Notes: generated from the letters alone by a model not told the origin. Positions 49,921 through 60,271 are shown, counted from the stretch's first letter. The stretch: 64,000 bases of DNA from Flavobacteriales bacterium (GCA_016788205.1 JAEUTA010000006.1:1-64000); one strand, 5' to 3'. Numbers and translations are program-made.

Positions 49921-50493
49921 ATGAAACACATGCAGCGCATCAGCACGATCACGTTAGCGGCCGCGATCTTCCTCGTGGGTTGCCAACGTAGCACCGGACA
50001 GCCCCCGAACACGAACATGACCATGGACACCAAAGCAGGGATGGATACGATGAGCCAATACGATCACAGCAACAATCCTTATTACTCACACACGGACACC
50101 ACCAAATTGAACGTGCCGCTGAGCGAATGGAAGAAGTTGCTGCCCGAAGACCTGTACTACATCGCCTTCGAGAAGGGGACCGAACGCGCCTTCACCGGAA
50201 AATACTGGGAGTTCGACGGAATAGGCACGTATGCCTGCGCGGTGTGCGGGAACGTGCTTTTCCAAGCCGACAGCAAATTCGCGAGCAGTTGTGGCTGGCC
50301 CAGCTTCTTCCAGCCCGAGCGGAAGGATGCCATCATCTACCATGAGGACCGCACGTTCGGCATGGTGCGCACCGAAACCATGTGCGGGCGCTGCGGCGCA
50401 CACCTCGGCCATGTGTTCGAGGATGGGCCGAAGCCGACGGGGTTGCGCTATTGCATCAACTCGGTGAGCCTGGAGTTCATCGGGAAGAAGTGA
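49921..50493 (+). CDS. msrB: lipoprotein methionine-R-sulfoxide reductase MsrB
   Basis: 190 residues from ATG 49921 (others at 49876 and 49930). A lipobox (TLAAAIFLVGC) makes it an exported lipoprotein, unlike cytoplasmic MsrB. The SelR domain covers residues 65-190: zinc cysteines in YACAVCGNVLF and MCGRCGAHLGHVF, the SCGWPSFFQP loop, and the catalytic Cys in LRYCINSVSLEFIG. It repairs the R-form of methionine sulfoxide in envelope proteins. The last 46 bases overlap the convergent outer-membrane protein gene. Confidence 0.92.
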   Translation: MKHMQRISTITLAAAIFLVGCQRSTGQPPNTNMTMDTKAGMDTMSQYDHSNNPYYSHTDTTKLNVPLSEWKKLLPEDLYYIAFEKGTERAFTGKYWEFDGIGTYACAVCGNVLFQADSKFASSCGWPSFFQPERKDAIIYHEDRTFGMVRTETMCGRCGAHLGHVFEDGPKPTGLRYCINSVSLEFIGKK

Positions 50494-51182
50494 GTCTCCT
50501 CCCCATCTGGAGTGACCTGCGGACGAGTAAAGAGCGCATAGGTGATACCCATGAGCGCTTGGAAACGTGCCGTGAGATAGCCCTCTGATCGAAATCCATC
50601 AGACCATCCGGGCGAAACGGAAAGCATGGTGGTAAGCCCAACCCTGTTAGCCAGGCTGAGATCTGCACTTAAACCCATGCGAAGGTGAATATCGGTAATG
50701 GAGAAAGGCTCGTTGGATGAACCCATGACCCTGACCGTATCAGTTGATCGCCAGCTGAACTGGTCATAAAAAGCGATCCCATACAGTCGTTCGCTCATGC
50801 GCGCGCCGATGGATGGCCCGAAGTCGAAGTAGACCTTCTGCGTAGCGCTAAGCTTGAATCGCACCTCACTGGAAAGTTGAAGGATGCGTTGATCAACGTC
50901 CAGAACTTCACGGCGGTTCGTTTGGTCATTATGCTGATCCAAGTGGAACGAGCGCTTTAGTACGTCCAATGAGAAACGGTAGCCCGGCCCCTCGTCATTC
51001 GCTTGCTGCACCATCAGACCAACAACAGTTCCCCCTCCCGGCTCAACTCTTTTTGAAGTGGACTCCAACGGCAGAATGAAGCCTTCCATTCCGCCGCGAA
51101 AGCCGATCGCATACTGGGCGGGTACTACCTGACAGAGAGAGCAAACGAAAAGAAAGCAGCTGATGAATTTGACCGTGGACAT
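50448..51182 (-). CDS. predicted outer-membrane beta-barrel protein
   Basis: 244 residues. A signal peptide (MSTVKFISCFLFVCSLCQVVPAQ) is followed by alternating polar/hydrophobic strands such as YAIGFRGGMEGFILP, GYRFSLDVLKRSF, LSSEVRFKLSATQKVYFDFG and SVSPGWSDGFRSEGYLTARF, typical of an eight-strand outer-membrane barrel (PorT/OmpA-like N-terminal type). No close family name can be given. The C-terminus ends in a non-aromatic residue. It overlaps the end of msrB by 46 bases in convergent orientation and diverges from miaB. Confidence 0.65.
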   Translation of the reverse strand: MSTVKFISCFLFVCSLCQVVPAQYAIGFRGGMEGFILPLESTSKRVEPGGGTVVGLMVQQANDEGPGYRFSLDVLKRSFHLDQHNDQTNRREVLDVDQRILQLSSEVRFKLSATQKVYFDFGPSIGARMSERLYGIAFYDQFSWRSTDTVRVMGSSNEPFSITDIHLRMGLSADLSLANRVGLTTMLSVSPGWSDGFRSEGYLTARFQALMGITYALFTRPQVTPDGEETHFFPMNSRLTELMQ

Positions 51183-51321
51183 GGGAGTTAGGAACGGTAG
51201 TAATCAGCTGATCCGTGTTCGGACCCAGTTCGGAAAAGCTAGGAGCCATGAACTGGAGCCACTCACCATTGAACAGGACCGGCCATACTCTGACACGATG
51301 GCAGGTTGGTTCTGGATCGGG

Positions 51322-51329
51322 TACCTTTG
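51322..51329 (+). promoter_or_regulatory. -7 promoter element TACCTTTG for the miaB operon
   Basis: A perfect TAnnTTTG match, 10 bases before the GTG at 51339. It rules out upstream in-frame starts such as 51306. Confidence 0.55.
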
Positions 51330-51338
51330 CACCCCATC

Positions 51339-52757
51339 GTGGAACCCGTGCAGAAGAAGGTCTACATCGAGAGCTACGGCTGCCAGATGAACGTGAGCGA
51401 CAGCGAGGTCGTGGCGAGCATCCTGGCCAAAGACGGCTATACCCCGGTGAAAAGCGCCGAGGAAGCTGACCTGGTGCTGTTGAACACGTGCAGCATCCGC
51501 GAAAAGGCGGAATACACGGTGCTGCAGCGCATCAACGAGATGAACAACCTGAAGGCCCGCAACAAGGGCTTGAAGGTGGGTGTGCTCGGCTGCATGGCCG
51601 AACGTATGCGCGAAGACCTGTTGGAGAAGAAAAAAGTCGTGGACCTTGTCGTAGGCCCTGACGCCTACCGAACACTGCCCGATCTGCTGGAAAAAGTGGG
51701 CACCGGCCAGAAAGCGGTGAACGTGCTGTTGAGCCGCGAAGAGACCTACGGCGAGATCGAGCCGGTGCGGCTGGACACGAACGGCGTGACGGCCTTCGTC
51801 ACCATCATGCGCGGGTGCGACAACATGTGCGCCTTCTGCGTGGTCCCGTTCACGCGGGGTCGTGAGCGGAGTCGTGATGCGGAGAGCATCGTGCGTGAAT
51901 GCGCGCAGCTGGTGCGTGACGGGTACAAGGAGGTGACGTTGTTGGGGCAGAATGTGGACTCATACAAATTCGCCTCACCCCAACCCCTCTCCAAAGGAGA
52001 GGGACTTTCTGAGCAACACATTTCTCAAGAAAAGGTCGACTTCGCTGACTTGTTGGAGATGGTGGCCCTCGCCTGCCCTACCCTGCGCATCCGATACAGC
52101 ACGAGCCATCCGAAGGACATGACGGACAAGGTCCTGGCGGTGATGGCGCGGTACGACAACATCTGCAAGTACATCCACCTGCCTGTGCAAAGTGGAAGCA
52201 GCGACGTATTGAAACGTATGAACCGTGGCTACGACCGCGCGTGGTACCTGGAGCGCATGGCGAGCATCCGCAGGCACATGCCGGATTGCGCGATCAGCAC
52301 GGACATCATCGCGGGATTCTGTGGTGAGACAGAAGAAGATCACGAGGCCACGTTGGCGCTGATACGCGAGGTGCAGTATGACATGGCCTTCATGTTCAAA
52401 TACAGCGAACGGCCCAAGACGCTGGCCGCGCGCAAATACCCGGACGATGTGCCTGAGGACGTGAAAGGACGTCGGTTGGCAGAAGTGATCGAGACCCAGA
52501 AAGCAGCGAGCGCGCAGCGCATGCTCGGTTACGTGGGTCAGTTGCACGAAGTGTTGGTGGAAGGTGTGAGCAAACGCAGCGCGGAAAACGTGTTCGGCCG
52601 CAACTCGCAGAACAGCATCGTGATCCTTCCGCGCTACGCAGATGGCGTGGAACTGACGCCGGGAACCTTCGTGAAAGCACGCATCGACAGCGCCACGCCT
52701 GGAAGTCTCAAGGGCAGCATCCATTCCATCGTATCAACATTAGCGCTACCGGCATGA
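51339..52757 (+). CDS. miaB: tRNA-2-methylthio-N6-dimethylallyladenosine synthase MiaB
   Basis: 472 residues from GTG 51339 (GTG 51348 also possible). The N-terminal UPF0004 domain has the cluster cysteines in YGCQMNVSDSEV, NTCSIREKAE and LGCMAERM. The radical SAM core has CDNMCAFC and the TRGRERSR motif, and a TRAM domain closes the protein (LHEVLVEGVSKRSAENVFG). It methylthiolates i6A37 of tRNA. Around residues 208-232 the sequence FASPQPLSKGEGLSEQ is foreign to the family and encoded by a palindromic repeat, inserted in frame in a variable loop after LLGQNVDSYK. The stop overlaps the next ATG. Confidence 0.95.
   Translation: MEPVQKKVYIESYGCQMNVSDSEVVASILAKDGYTPVKSAEEADLVLLNTCSIREKAEYTVLQRINEMNNLKARNKGLKVGVLGCMAERMREDLLEKKKVVDLVVGPDAYRTLPDLLEKVGTGQKAVNVLLSREETYGEIEPVRLDTNGVTAFVTIMRGCDNMCAFCVVPFTRGRERSRDAESIVRECAQLVRDGYKEVTLLGQNVDSYKFASPQPLSKGEGLSEQHISQEKVDFADLLEMVALACPTLRIRYSTSHPKDMTDKVLAVMARYDNICKYIHLPVQSGSSDVLKRMNRGYDRAWYLERMASIRRHMPDCAISTDIIAGFCGETEEDHEATLALIREVQYDMAFMFKYSERPKTLAARKYPDDVPEDVKGRRLAEVIETQKAASAQRMLGYVGQLHEVLVEGVSKRSAENVFGRNSQNSIVILPRYADGVELTPGTFVKARIDSATPGSLKGSIHSIVSTLALPA
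51985..52003. repeat. palindromic repeat inserted inside miaB
   Basis: CCCTCTCC (51985-51992) and GGAGAGGG (51996-52003) pair around AAA. It encodes PLSKGEG in a loop of MiaB; such sequence is typical of dispersed repeats that became part of a coding region. Confidence 0.6.
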
Positions 52758-53965
52758 ACGTGCAGCCCATCAAACAACGGTTCGGCATCATCGGCAACTC
52801 GCCGGGGCTGGACCGCGCCATCGAGATCGCTGCGCAAGTGGCACCGACGGACCTGAGCGTGTTGATCCAGGGGGAGAGCGGAAGTGGCAAAGAAGTTCTT
52901 CCACAGATCGTGCATGGGTACAGCGCTCGGAAGCATGGTCCGTACATCGCGGTGAACTGCGGCGCCATCCCTGAAGGCACGATCGACAGTGAACTCTTCG
53001 GTCACGAGAAAGGTTCGTTCACTGGGGCGCATGAAGCACGCAAGGGCTACTTCGAAGTGGCCAATGGCGGAACGATCTTCCTGGATGAAGTGGGCGAACT
53101 TCCCTTGACCACACAGGTGCGTTTGTTGCGTGTGTTGGAGACCGGTGAGTTCATCCGCGTGGGCAGCAGCAAAGCGCAGAAGACCAACGTGCGTGTGGTG
53201 GCCGCCACCAACGTGCAGATGTTGCAAGCCATCTCACGTGGCACCTTCCGCGAGGACCTGTACTACCGCTTGAACACGGTACCGATCCAGGTGCCACCGC
53301 TGCGCGATCGCAAGGAGGACATCCATCTCCTCTTCCGCTTCTTCGCGCAGGACGCCGCAACGAAATACAAGGCACCACCGTTGATCCTGCGCGATGATGC
53401 GTTGCAGTTGCTCACCGCCTATCGCTGGCCCGGCAACGTGCGCCAGTTGCGGAACATCGTGGAGCAGATGAGCGTGATCGAACAGACGCGAGAAGTGGAC
53501 GCGAAGACCTTGCGTCAGTACCTGCCCGATCAGAGCACGGCGCTTGTACCTACCGGTACCGCAAGTGGTGGCTCGGGGACCGATAGCATCAACGAACGCG
53601 AGCTGATCTTCAAGTTCCTCTTCGACATGAAGAACGACTTGAACGCGTTGAAGGAACAGGTGAAAGCCATCACCGGCGGACAACCGATGGCAGCGCCGAT
53701 CCCGCCCGTCTATCGCGACGAGCACCTCTACATGCCGCAGAGCATGCCCGCACCGGGAACGGTGAGCATCATTCCGCACAACGCGCCGGATGAGGACATC
53801 GACCACACCGAGGTGGAGGAAAGCCTGAGTCTGGAGGAGAAGGAGAAGGAGATGATCAAGAAGGCGCTGACCAAACACCGCAACAAGCGGAAGAACGCGG
53901 CGGCGGAGTTGGGCATCAGTGAACGGACCTTGTACCGGAAGATCAAGGAGTACGACATTCCGTAA
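52754..53965 (+). CDS. sigma-54 interacting transcriptional activator without receiver domain
   Basis: 403 residues from an ATG overlapping the miaB stop. The AAA+ domain starts almost at once (residues 10-240): Walker A GESGSGKE, the sigma-54-contacting loop ELFGHEKGSFTGA, Walker B GGTIFLDEVGEL, and sensor regions LYYRLNTVPIQVPPLRDR and RWPGNVRQLRN. No receiver or GAF domain precedes it. A linker of about 100 residues leads to a C-terminal Fis-type HTH (NKRKNAAAELGISERTLYRKI). It probably activates sigma-54 promoters in a phosphorylation-independent way. It sits between miaB and lptE. Confidence 0.92.
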   Translation: MNVQPIKQRFGIIGNSPGLDRAIEIAAQVAPTDLSVLIQGESGSGKEVLPQIVHGYSARKHGPYIAVNCGAIPEGTIDSELFGHEKGSFTGAHEARKGYFEVANGGTIFLDEVGELPLTTQVRLLRVLETGEFIRVGSSKAQKTNVRVVAATNVQMLQAISRGTFREDLYYRLNTVPIQVPPLRDRKEDIHLLFRFFAQDAATKYKAPPLILRDDALQLLTAYRWPGNVRQLRNIVEQMSVIEQTREVDAKTLRQYLPDQSTALVPTGTASGGSGTDSINERELIFKFLFDMKNDLNALKEQVKAITGGQPMAAPIPPVYRDEHLYMPQSMPAPGTVSIIPHNAPDEDIDHTEVEESLSLEEKEKEMIKKALTKHRNKRKNAAAELGISERTLYRKIKEYDIP

Positions 53966-54012
53966 GTGTCACGCAACACGTGCCAAGCCTCAAAATTCAA
54001 GGCTCTAGTCCC

Positions 54013-54513
54013 ATGCTGAAGTGCTTGCGCTTGCTCCTGTTCCTGACACCTCTTCTGGGAGGTTGTCGCGTGAATTACTCGTTCACCGGAGGAGATGTTG
54101 GCGAGGCCCGCACGATGAGCGTGGACCTTATCGAGGCACGAGCACCACTGGCCACACCGTTGAGCGCACAGGTATTGACGGAAAGCGTGCGGGATCTACT
54201 GCTCGCACAGACTCCGCTGAAGCTGAAGCAGAGCGAAGGCGATGTGCAGTACAGCGGGGCATTGGTGGGCTACGATGTGCAGCCGGTGAACATCCAGGCG
54301 AATGAAACGGCGGCCTTGAACCGGTTGACGATGACGGTGCAGATCACCTACATCAACACCCTGGATACGAAGAAGAACAAGGAGTTCACCGTCTCGCGCT
54401 TCTCCGATTATGAAAGCACGCAGGACATCACCAGCGTGGAAGAGCGACTGGCGCGGGACATCGGGAAGCAATTGGCGCAGGATATCTTCGACCGGACTTT
54501 GGGCGATTGGTGA
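54013..54513 (+). CDS. lptE: LptE-like outer-membrane assembly lipoprotein
   Basis: 166 residues from the ATG giving MLKCLRLLLFLTPLLGGC; the lipobox Cys is residue 18. The mature part begins RVNYSFTGGDVG and contains SLAEARMSVDLIEA-type strands (MSVDLIEARAPLATPLSAQVL), LKLKQSEGDVQYSGALVGYDVQPV and an amphipathic end EERLARDIGKQLAQDIFDR, the pattern of Bacteroidota LptE. It plugs LptD and helps insert LPS in the outer leaflet. The start is 48 bases after the activator gene; the next gene starts 3 bases after its stop. Confidence 0.87.
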   Translation: MLKCLRLLLFLTPLLGGCRVNYSFTGGDVGEARTMSVDLIEARAPLATPLSAQVLTESVRDLLLAQTPLKLKQSEGDVQYSGALVGYDVQPVNIQANETAALNRLTMTVQITYINTLDTKKNKEFTVSRFSDYESTQDITSVEERLARDIGKQLAQDIFDRTLGDW

Positions 54514-54515
54514 AC

Positions 54516-55742
54516 ATGGAACGCGAACGGCTGACACGACTGGTACAGGACGCTGCTGCGGTGGAACGCGGTGACCTGGCCGATCTGGACGCGCTCGCGA
54601 AGCGCTTCCCCTGGTTCGCCGGGGCGCAGGTGCTGCGTTCGGTGGGCGTGCAAAGGGCCGGTGACGTGCTCGCCGACGAAACGCTGCGCGATGCCGCCGC
54701 CCATGTGCCCTCGCGCAGCGCACTCTTCGATGTGGTGCGTCAGGGCAACGCTGCTCCGAAGCCCGTCGTGGCGAAGTCGAACGTGGCGTTGTCGGAGCCT
54801 CCTCCTCCGGCATCCGTTGTTGCACAGCCCACCCTACAGCCCGAGCCCAAGGCGGAAGCCGTCGCCGGAGCGCCCATCGCTGCCGAGGTACTCACCATAG
54901 TCCGGCCGGAACCGGAGCCCGTACCCGAACCGGTCGTTGAAGCGGGCGTGACCGAGACACCTTCCACCGAATTGCCGGTGCTTCAGCCACAGGAAGAGGA
55001 GCTGGCTGTTCGCGAAGCGCTGGACGAACTGCTGGACGCTTCCGAAGGAGAGCCGGCCGAAGCGGGGGAAGACGACCCACTGGAACGCCAGATCCTGGAA
55101 TCGGCCCTTGCCAGCGCGTACGACTTCACCTGGACACAAGACACACCGGCCCGCACACCTAGCCCCGACCCGATACCGCCTCCCGAAGAGCCCATCACCT
55201 TCCCATCCAAAGGTCCGTTGGTGGCGAATGTGCCGCTGGAGCGTAAACCGGCGATCACCCGCCACGGCAAGCACAGTTTCATGGATTGGCTGGAGGCGGA
55301 CAACGCCGGATCAACGGCCGAAACGAAACCCAAGCCGCAGGCCGAACCGGTGCCGACGGCAATCTCGGATTGGGTGCGTTCCGAACCCGCGGAACAGGAC
55401 GAGGAGGTAGAGGACCGCCCGATCCACATCCGCCAGAAACCGCCGGTGAAGCCGCTGCCCGAGGACCCCACGGCCACTTCGGACCTGATCGATGCCTTCA
55501 TCAAACAACAGGCACCTGCACCGGCTACCAAAGCGGAGTTCTTCACCCCGCAACAAGCCGCCAAACGCAGCTTGGACGATAAGGCAGGCCTGGTGACCGA
55601 GACCCTGGCTCGCGTCTACGCCAAGCAGGGCAATGTACCCAAGGCCATCGAGGCCTACAGGCGGCTGGCGTTGAAATACCCGGAGAAAAGCGCTTACTTT
55701 GCGACCCTTCAAAAAGAGCTTGAGGCTCAACTGAACAAGTAG
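54516..55742 (+). CDS. uncharacterised acidic/Pro-rich protein with TPR-like C-terminus
   Basis: 408 residues from ATG 54516. The N-terminal 75 residues are helical and include RFPWFAGAQVLRSVGVQRAG. The middle (residues 75-325) is rich in Pro, Glu and Ala with low complexity. The last 50 residues (LVTETLARVYAKQGNVPKAIEAYRRLALKYPEKSAYFATL) form a tetratricopeptide-like pair. No signal peptide or membrane segment is visible, so it is probably cytoplasmic. Its place between lptE and secG suggests an envelope-related role, but no function can be assigned. Confidence 0.75.
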   Translation: MERERLTRLVQDAAAVERGDLADLDALAKRFPWFAGAQVLRSVGVQRAGDVLADETLRDAAAHVPSRSALFDVVRQGNAAPKPVVAKSNVALSEPPPPASVVAQPTLQPEPKAEAVAGAPIAAEVLTIVRPEPEPVPEPVVEAGVTETPSTELPVLQPQEEELAVREALDELLDASEGEPAEAGEDDPLERQILESALASAYDFTWTQDTPARTPSPDPIPPPEEPITFPSKGPLVANVPLERKPAITRHGKHSFMDWLEADNAGSTAETKPKPQAEPVPTAISDWVRSEPAEQDEEVEDRPIHIRQKPPVKPLPEDPTATSDLIDAFIKQQAPAPATKAEFFTPQQAAKRSLDDKAGLVTETLARVYAKQGNVPKAIEAYRRLALKYPEKSAYFATLQKELEAQLNK

Positions 55743-55744
55743 TC

Positions 55745-56098
55745 ATGGTCGCCATCTCCATCATCATCCTCATCGTCTGTGGTCTTCTCGCGCTCGTGGT
55801 ACTGGCGCAAAACCCCAAGGGCGGTGGCCTGGCAGCCGGTTTCACGGGTGCCCAACAGATCGGCGGCGTACAGCGCACGGCGGACTTCCTGGAGAAAGGG
55901 ACCTGGACCCTGGCCGGTGCCTTGATGGTGCTTTGCCTGGTCTCGGCCGGTCTGCAGAGCGATGGCTCCAGCGCGATCGATGAAATGGACACCCCGGCCG
56001 TGGAGGCGGCTCCGGCCGAAGAGGCTGCTCCTCCTGCCAACGAGGAAGCTCCTCCCGCAGGCGACGCCTCCAACGCTGGTGGCACCACCACTCCCTAA
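55745..56098 (+). CDS. secG: preprotein translocase subunit SecG
   Basis: 117 residues, starting 2 bases after the previous stop. Two transmembrane helices (VAISIIILIVCGLLALVVLAQ and TWTLAGALMVLCLVSAGLQ) flank the conserved cytoplasmic loop NPKGGGLAAGFTGAQQIGG. The C-terminal tail of about 40 residues is Ala/Pro/Glu-rich, a Bacteroidota feature. SecG assists SecYE-dependent export. A hairpin lies downstream, before groES. Confidence 0.93.
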   Translation: MVAISIIILIVCGLLALVVLAQNPKGGGLAAGFTGAQQIGGVQRTADFLEKGTWTLAGALMVLCLVSAGLQSDGSSAIDEMDTPAVEAAPAEEAAPPANEEAPPAGDASNAGGTTTP

Positions 56099-56153
56099 GC
56101 GGCGAGCGCCAGCTTGGCAGACCCTTTCTGCCGATCTACTGACCGAATTCCCA

Positions 56154-56180
56154 AGAAGGCTGTCCTAGTGACAGCCTTCT
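56154..56180 (+). terminator. terminator-like hairpin after secG
   Basis: AGAAGGCTGTC (56154-56164) pairs perfectly with GACAGCCTTCT (56170-56180) around CTAGT, 55 bases after the secG stop. The T tract is weak (CTCGTT). Confidence 0.6.
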
Positions 56181-56211
56181 CTCGTTGGCACAGGTGTTGA
56201 CGAACGCGGGC

Positions 56212-56226
56212 GACCCCCAGGGGGTC
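56212..56226. promoter_or_regulatory. 15-base palindrome upstream of groES
   Basis: GACCCCCAGGGGGTC, 25 bases before the groES ATG. It is not the CIRCE operator (TTAGCACTC-N9-GAGTGCTAA). It could be an operator or an RNA hairpin covering the start region. Confidence 0.35.
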
Positions 56227-56251
56227 CTATTCAAACCCTTTCGAACCAACC

Positions 56252-56545
56252 ATGGCAAACAAAGTGAAACCGTTGGCCGACCGCGTGCTCGTGGAAGCCG
56301 CAGCAGCCGAAGAGACCACCAAGGGTGGCTTGTACATCCCCGACACCGCCAAGGAGAAGCCGCAGCGTGGCAAAGTGATCGCTGTTGGCGCAGGCCGTAT
56401 CGCCGATGACGGTAAAGTGACCCCCCTGACCGTGAAGGTGGGCGATGAGATCCTGTACGGTAAATACAGCGGTACCGAGCTCAGCCTCGAAGGCAAGGAC
56501 TATATGATCATGCGTGAAAGTGACATCTACGCTGTCCTCAACTAA
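56252..56545 (+). CDS. groES: co-chaperonin GroES
   Basis: 97 residues. It begins [20 protein letters not shown] and contains the mobile loop [19 protein letters not shown] that contacts GroEL, and the roof/core motif [22 protein letters not shown]. It forms the heptameric lid of the folding chamber. groEL follows on the same strand, but a canonical intrinsic terminator sits in the 56-base gap. Confidence 0.98.
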   Translation: MANKVKPLADRVLVEAAAAEETTKGGLYIPDTAKEKPQRGKVIAVGAGRIADDGKVTPLTVKVGDEILYGKYSGTELSLEGKDYMIMRESDIYAVLN

Positions 56546-56552
56546 TTGATCC

Positions 56553-56577
56553 GGGCGATGCACGCATCGCCCTTTTT
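56553..56577 (+). terminator. intrinsic terminator between groES and groEL
   Basis: GGGCGATG (56553-56560) pairs with CATCGCCC (56565-56572) around CACG and is followed directly by TTTTT (56573-56577). It begins 8 bases after the groES stop and ends 24 bases before groEL. Confidence 0.8.
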
Positions 56578-56586
56578 CATCCCTAA

Positions 56587-58245
<1,659 letters not shown>

Positions 58246-58305
58246 GGACCCGATCGCCGCAGGGTTCCCTTCGGGAAACCGCTGCGGAGGTTCGAACAAA
58301 GAGGG

Positions 58306-58335
58306 CAAGCCCCGGCCAGCGATGGTCGGGGCTTG
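58306..58335 (+). terminator. intrinsic terminator after groEL
   Basis: CAAGCCCCG pairs with CGGGGCTTG; an inner CCA/TGG pair extends the stem. TTCGTTG follows. A 35-base stretch including it (58307-58341) recurs identically at 60327-60361. Confidence 0.7.
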
Positions 58336-58354
58336 TTCGTTGTAGGCGATCCTC

Positions 58355-58362
58355 TACCTTCG
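58355..58362 (+). promoter_or_regulatory. -7 promoter-like element TACCTTCG
   Basis: One mismatch from TAnnTTTG, 31 bases before the ATG of the secreted repeat protein. Confidence 0.35.
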
Positions 58363-58393
58363 ATTAAACGGCTAACGATCACCAGAGCACTTC

Positions 58394-60271
58394 ATGAGAA
58401 CGATAACATCTCCAGGGGCGATCGTGACATTGGTCGTTTGCACACTTCCCCTCCACCACAAGCTTCTTGCCCAAGGCTTCCCTCCCACACCGATCATCTG
58501 GGACCTACCGGCCGGTGGCGGGGTCGAGAGTAACGACTACCTACAGAGCTACTGGTGGACTGTCGGGGAACCCACCTTCTTCGATGGCAACCAGATCTGG
58601 AGCAGCATGGACATGAATGCAGATGCCAAGCCGGATCTTGTCGTGACCGGAGCATACGATGGTCAGTGGCATGCGGCTTTCGAAGCGACGACCAACCCAC
58701 ATTGGCGCGTGTACCTGAGCACCGGTGTCGGGTTCAACACCACCGCGATCGAATGGACACTGCCACCCGGTGGTGAATTCCACGGCCTGAACGTGGCCTA
58801 CGGGTTCTGGAGCCTAGCTCATGAAAGCACATACGCCAATGGGAACGCCTGGAGCACGCGCGACATGAACGGGGATCAGCTACCCGACCTCGTTCTCACC
58901 GGTGTACGAACGAATGGTGTGATGAGAGCGTTCAGCGCTGGGAACAACCCGTACTGGAAGGTGCACCTTAACGACGGGAATGGATTCACCCCAACGCCTT
59001 TGAACTGGCCGGTCCCTAATGGTGGTGCCTTGGAAGGCATTACGAACCAGAGCTTCTATGCGCTCGACAATCCATATGTCGGCCCGAACGATCAGGTGTG
59101 GCGCACGGAGGACATCAACGGTGATGGACTTGACGACCTATTGGTCACTGGAGAATGCAACTCTAATTCGGTAGGGTCCGCATTCGACCAGGGAACCGCC
59201 CCGCATTGGAACGCATACCTCAATACCGGTATGGGCTTCGCTTCGGCTCCCGTGGCATGGTCCTTACCCGGTGGTGGTGGCATCGAAATGGACGGAACGG
59301 TGGTCGGCTACTGGAGCACGGCATTCCAAGACAACACGGTCGGCGCGAACACTTGGGACATCCGTGACATGAACGGGGACGGGCTGATCGACCTTGTTGT
59401 AACGGCGATCTCGGATGGCTTCGACTTCTATGCGTTGGACGTGGGGACCGACCCGCATTGGTCGGTGTACATGAACACGGGATCCGGATTCGCCCAGACC
59501 GCGATCACGTGGAACTTACCCCAAGGTGGCGATATCGGGAATAACGGCGGCGAGCCGGTCGGATATCCGGTGCTTAGCGATGAGGATCAGCTGGCCGACG
59601 ACCAGACCGGGGACCAAGCTTGGAATACTGTGGACATGAATGGCGATGGCTTGCCGGACCTGACAGTTACGTCCGAGCTCCAAGAGGGCGGGTACCAATT
59701 GGCGTTCCCGGATCCATACAAGCATTGGAGGGTGTATCACAACCTGGGTACAGGCTTCGCTGAAGTCCCCGAACAGTGGGCGATACCCGATGGTGGCAAG
59801 ATCTTCGGCACCGAGGGGGACACCTCCTTCTCGTGGACGGATGTTAGCTGGAGCAGCCACTACGGGGACCATGTCTGGAACACCTTGGACCTGAACGGCG
59901 ACTCGTTGGTCGACTTTGCTGTGACCGGGGTCTATGGCCCGGCCGTGGCCTACCACTCCGCTTTCGATGCGCTTACCGGTCCGTATTGGAAAGTCTATCT
60001 ACAGCCCTTTGGACCGAATGGCATCTCGGATCGATCGGCGGCCTCGACGATCGATCTATTCCCGAATCCGGGCAGAGGGTCGACCCAGTTGGTCACTCCC
60101 GAAGTGATGGATGAAGTCATCGTGCGGGATATGTTGGGAAGGGAGGTGCTACACGAACGGCCAGGTAGCGCCCGGTTCCTGTTCCATACTGGGGCTTGGA
60201 CCCAAGGGGTGTACAGCATCACCGTGTGGCAGAGTGAGCGGTATGGATCGACGAGTTTCGTTGTAGAGTGA
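58394..60271 (+). CDS. secreted VCBS/FG-GAP-like repeat protein with type IX sorting domain
   Basis: 625 residues. A signal peptide (GAIVTLVVCTLPLHHKLLAQ) is followed by about six repeats of 70-90 residues, each with a calcium-type motif and a fixed phrase: SSMDMNADAKPDLVVTG, STRDMNGDQLPDLVLTG, RTEDINGDGLDDLLVTG, DIRDMNGDGLIDLVVTA, NTVDMNGDGLPDLTVTS, NTLDLNGDSLVDFAVTG, then a PHWRVYLSTGVGF-like strand. This is the FG-GAP/VCBS propeller pattern. The C-terminal 75 residues (TIDLFPNPGRGSTQLVTP, VRDMLGREVLHERPGS, GVYSITVWQS) form a type A sorting domain. The repeats may bind calcium and mediate surface adhesion. It lies between two identical terminators. Confidence 0.85.
   Translation: MRTITSPGAIVTLVVCTLPLHHKLLAQGFPPTPIIWDLPAGGGVESNDYLQSYWWTVGEPTFFDGNQIWSSMDMNADAKPDLVVTGAYDGQWHAAFEATTNPHWRVYLSTGVGFNTTAIEWTLPPGGEFHGLNVAYGFWSLAHESTYANGNAWSTRDMNGDQLPDLVLTGVRTNGVMRAFSAGNNPYWKVHLNDGNGFTPTPLNWPVPNGGALEGITNQSFYALDNPYVGPNDQVWRTEDINGDGLDDLLVTGECNSNSVGSAFDQGTAPHWNAYLNTGMGFASAPVAWSLPGGGGIEMDGTVVGYWSTAFQDNTVGANTWDIRDMNGDGLIDLVVTAISDGFDFYALDVGTDPHWSVYMNTGSGFAQTAITWNLPQGGDIGNNGGEPVGYPVLSDEDQLADDQTGDQAWNTVDMNGDGLPDLTVTSELQEGGYQLAFPDPYKHWRVYHNLGTGFAEVPEQWAIPDGGKIFGTEGDTSFSWTDVSWSSHYGDHVWNTLDLNGDSLVDFAVTGVYGPAVAYHSAFDALTGPYWKVYLQPFGPNGISDRSAASTIDLFPNPGRGSTQLVTPEVMDEVIVRDMLGREVLHERPGSARFLFHTGAWTQGVYSITVWQSERYGSTSFVVE

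Noticed and set aside
56190..56251. CIRCE/HrcA operator upstream of groES
   Set aside because: The palindrome present does not match TTAGCACTC-N9-GAGTGCTAA.
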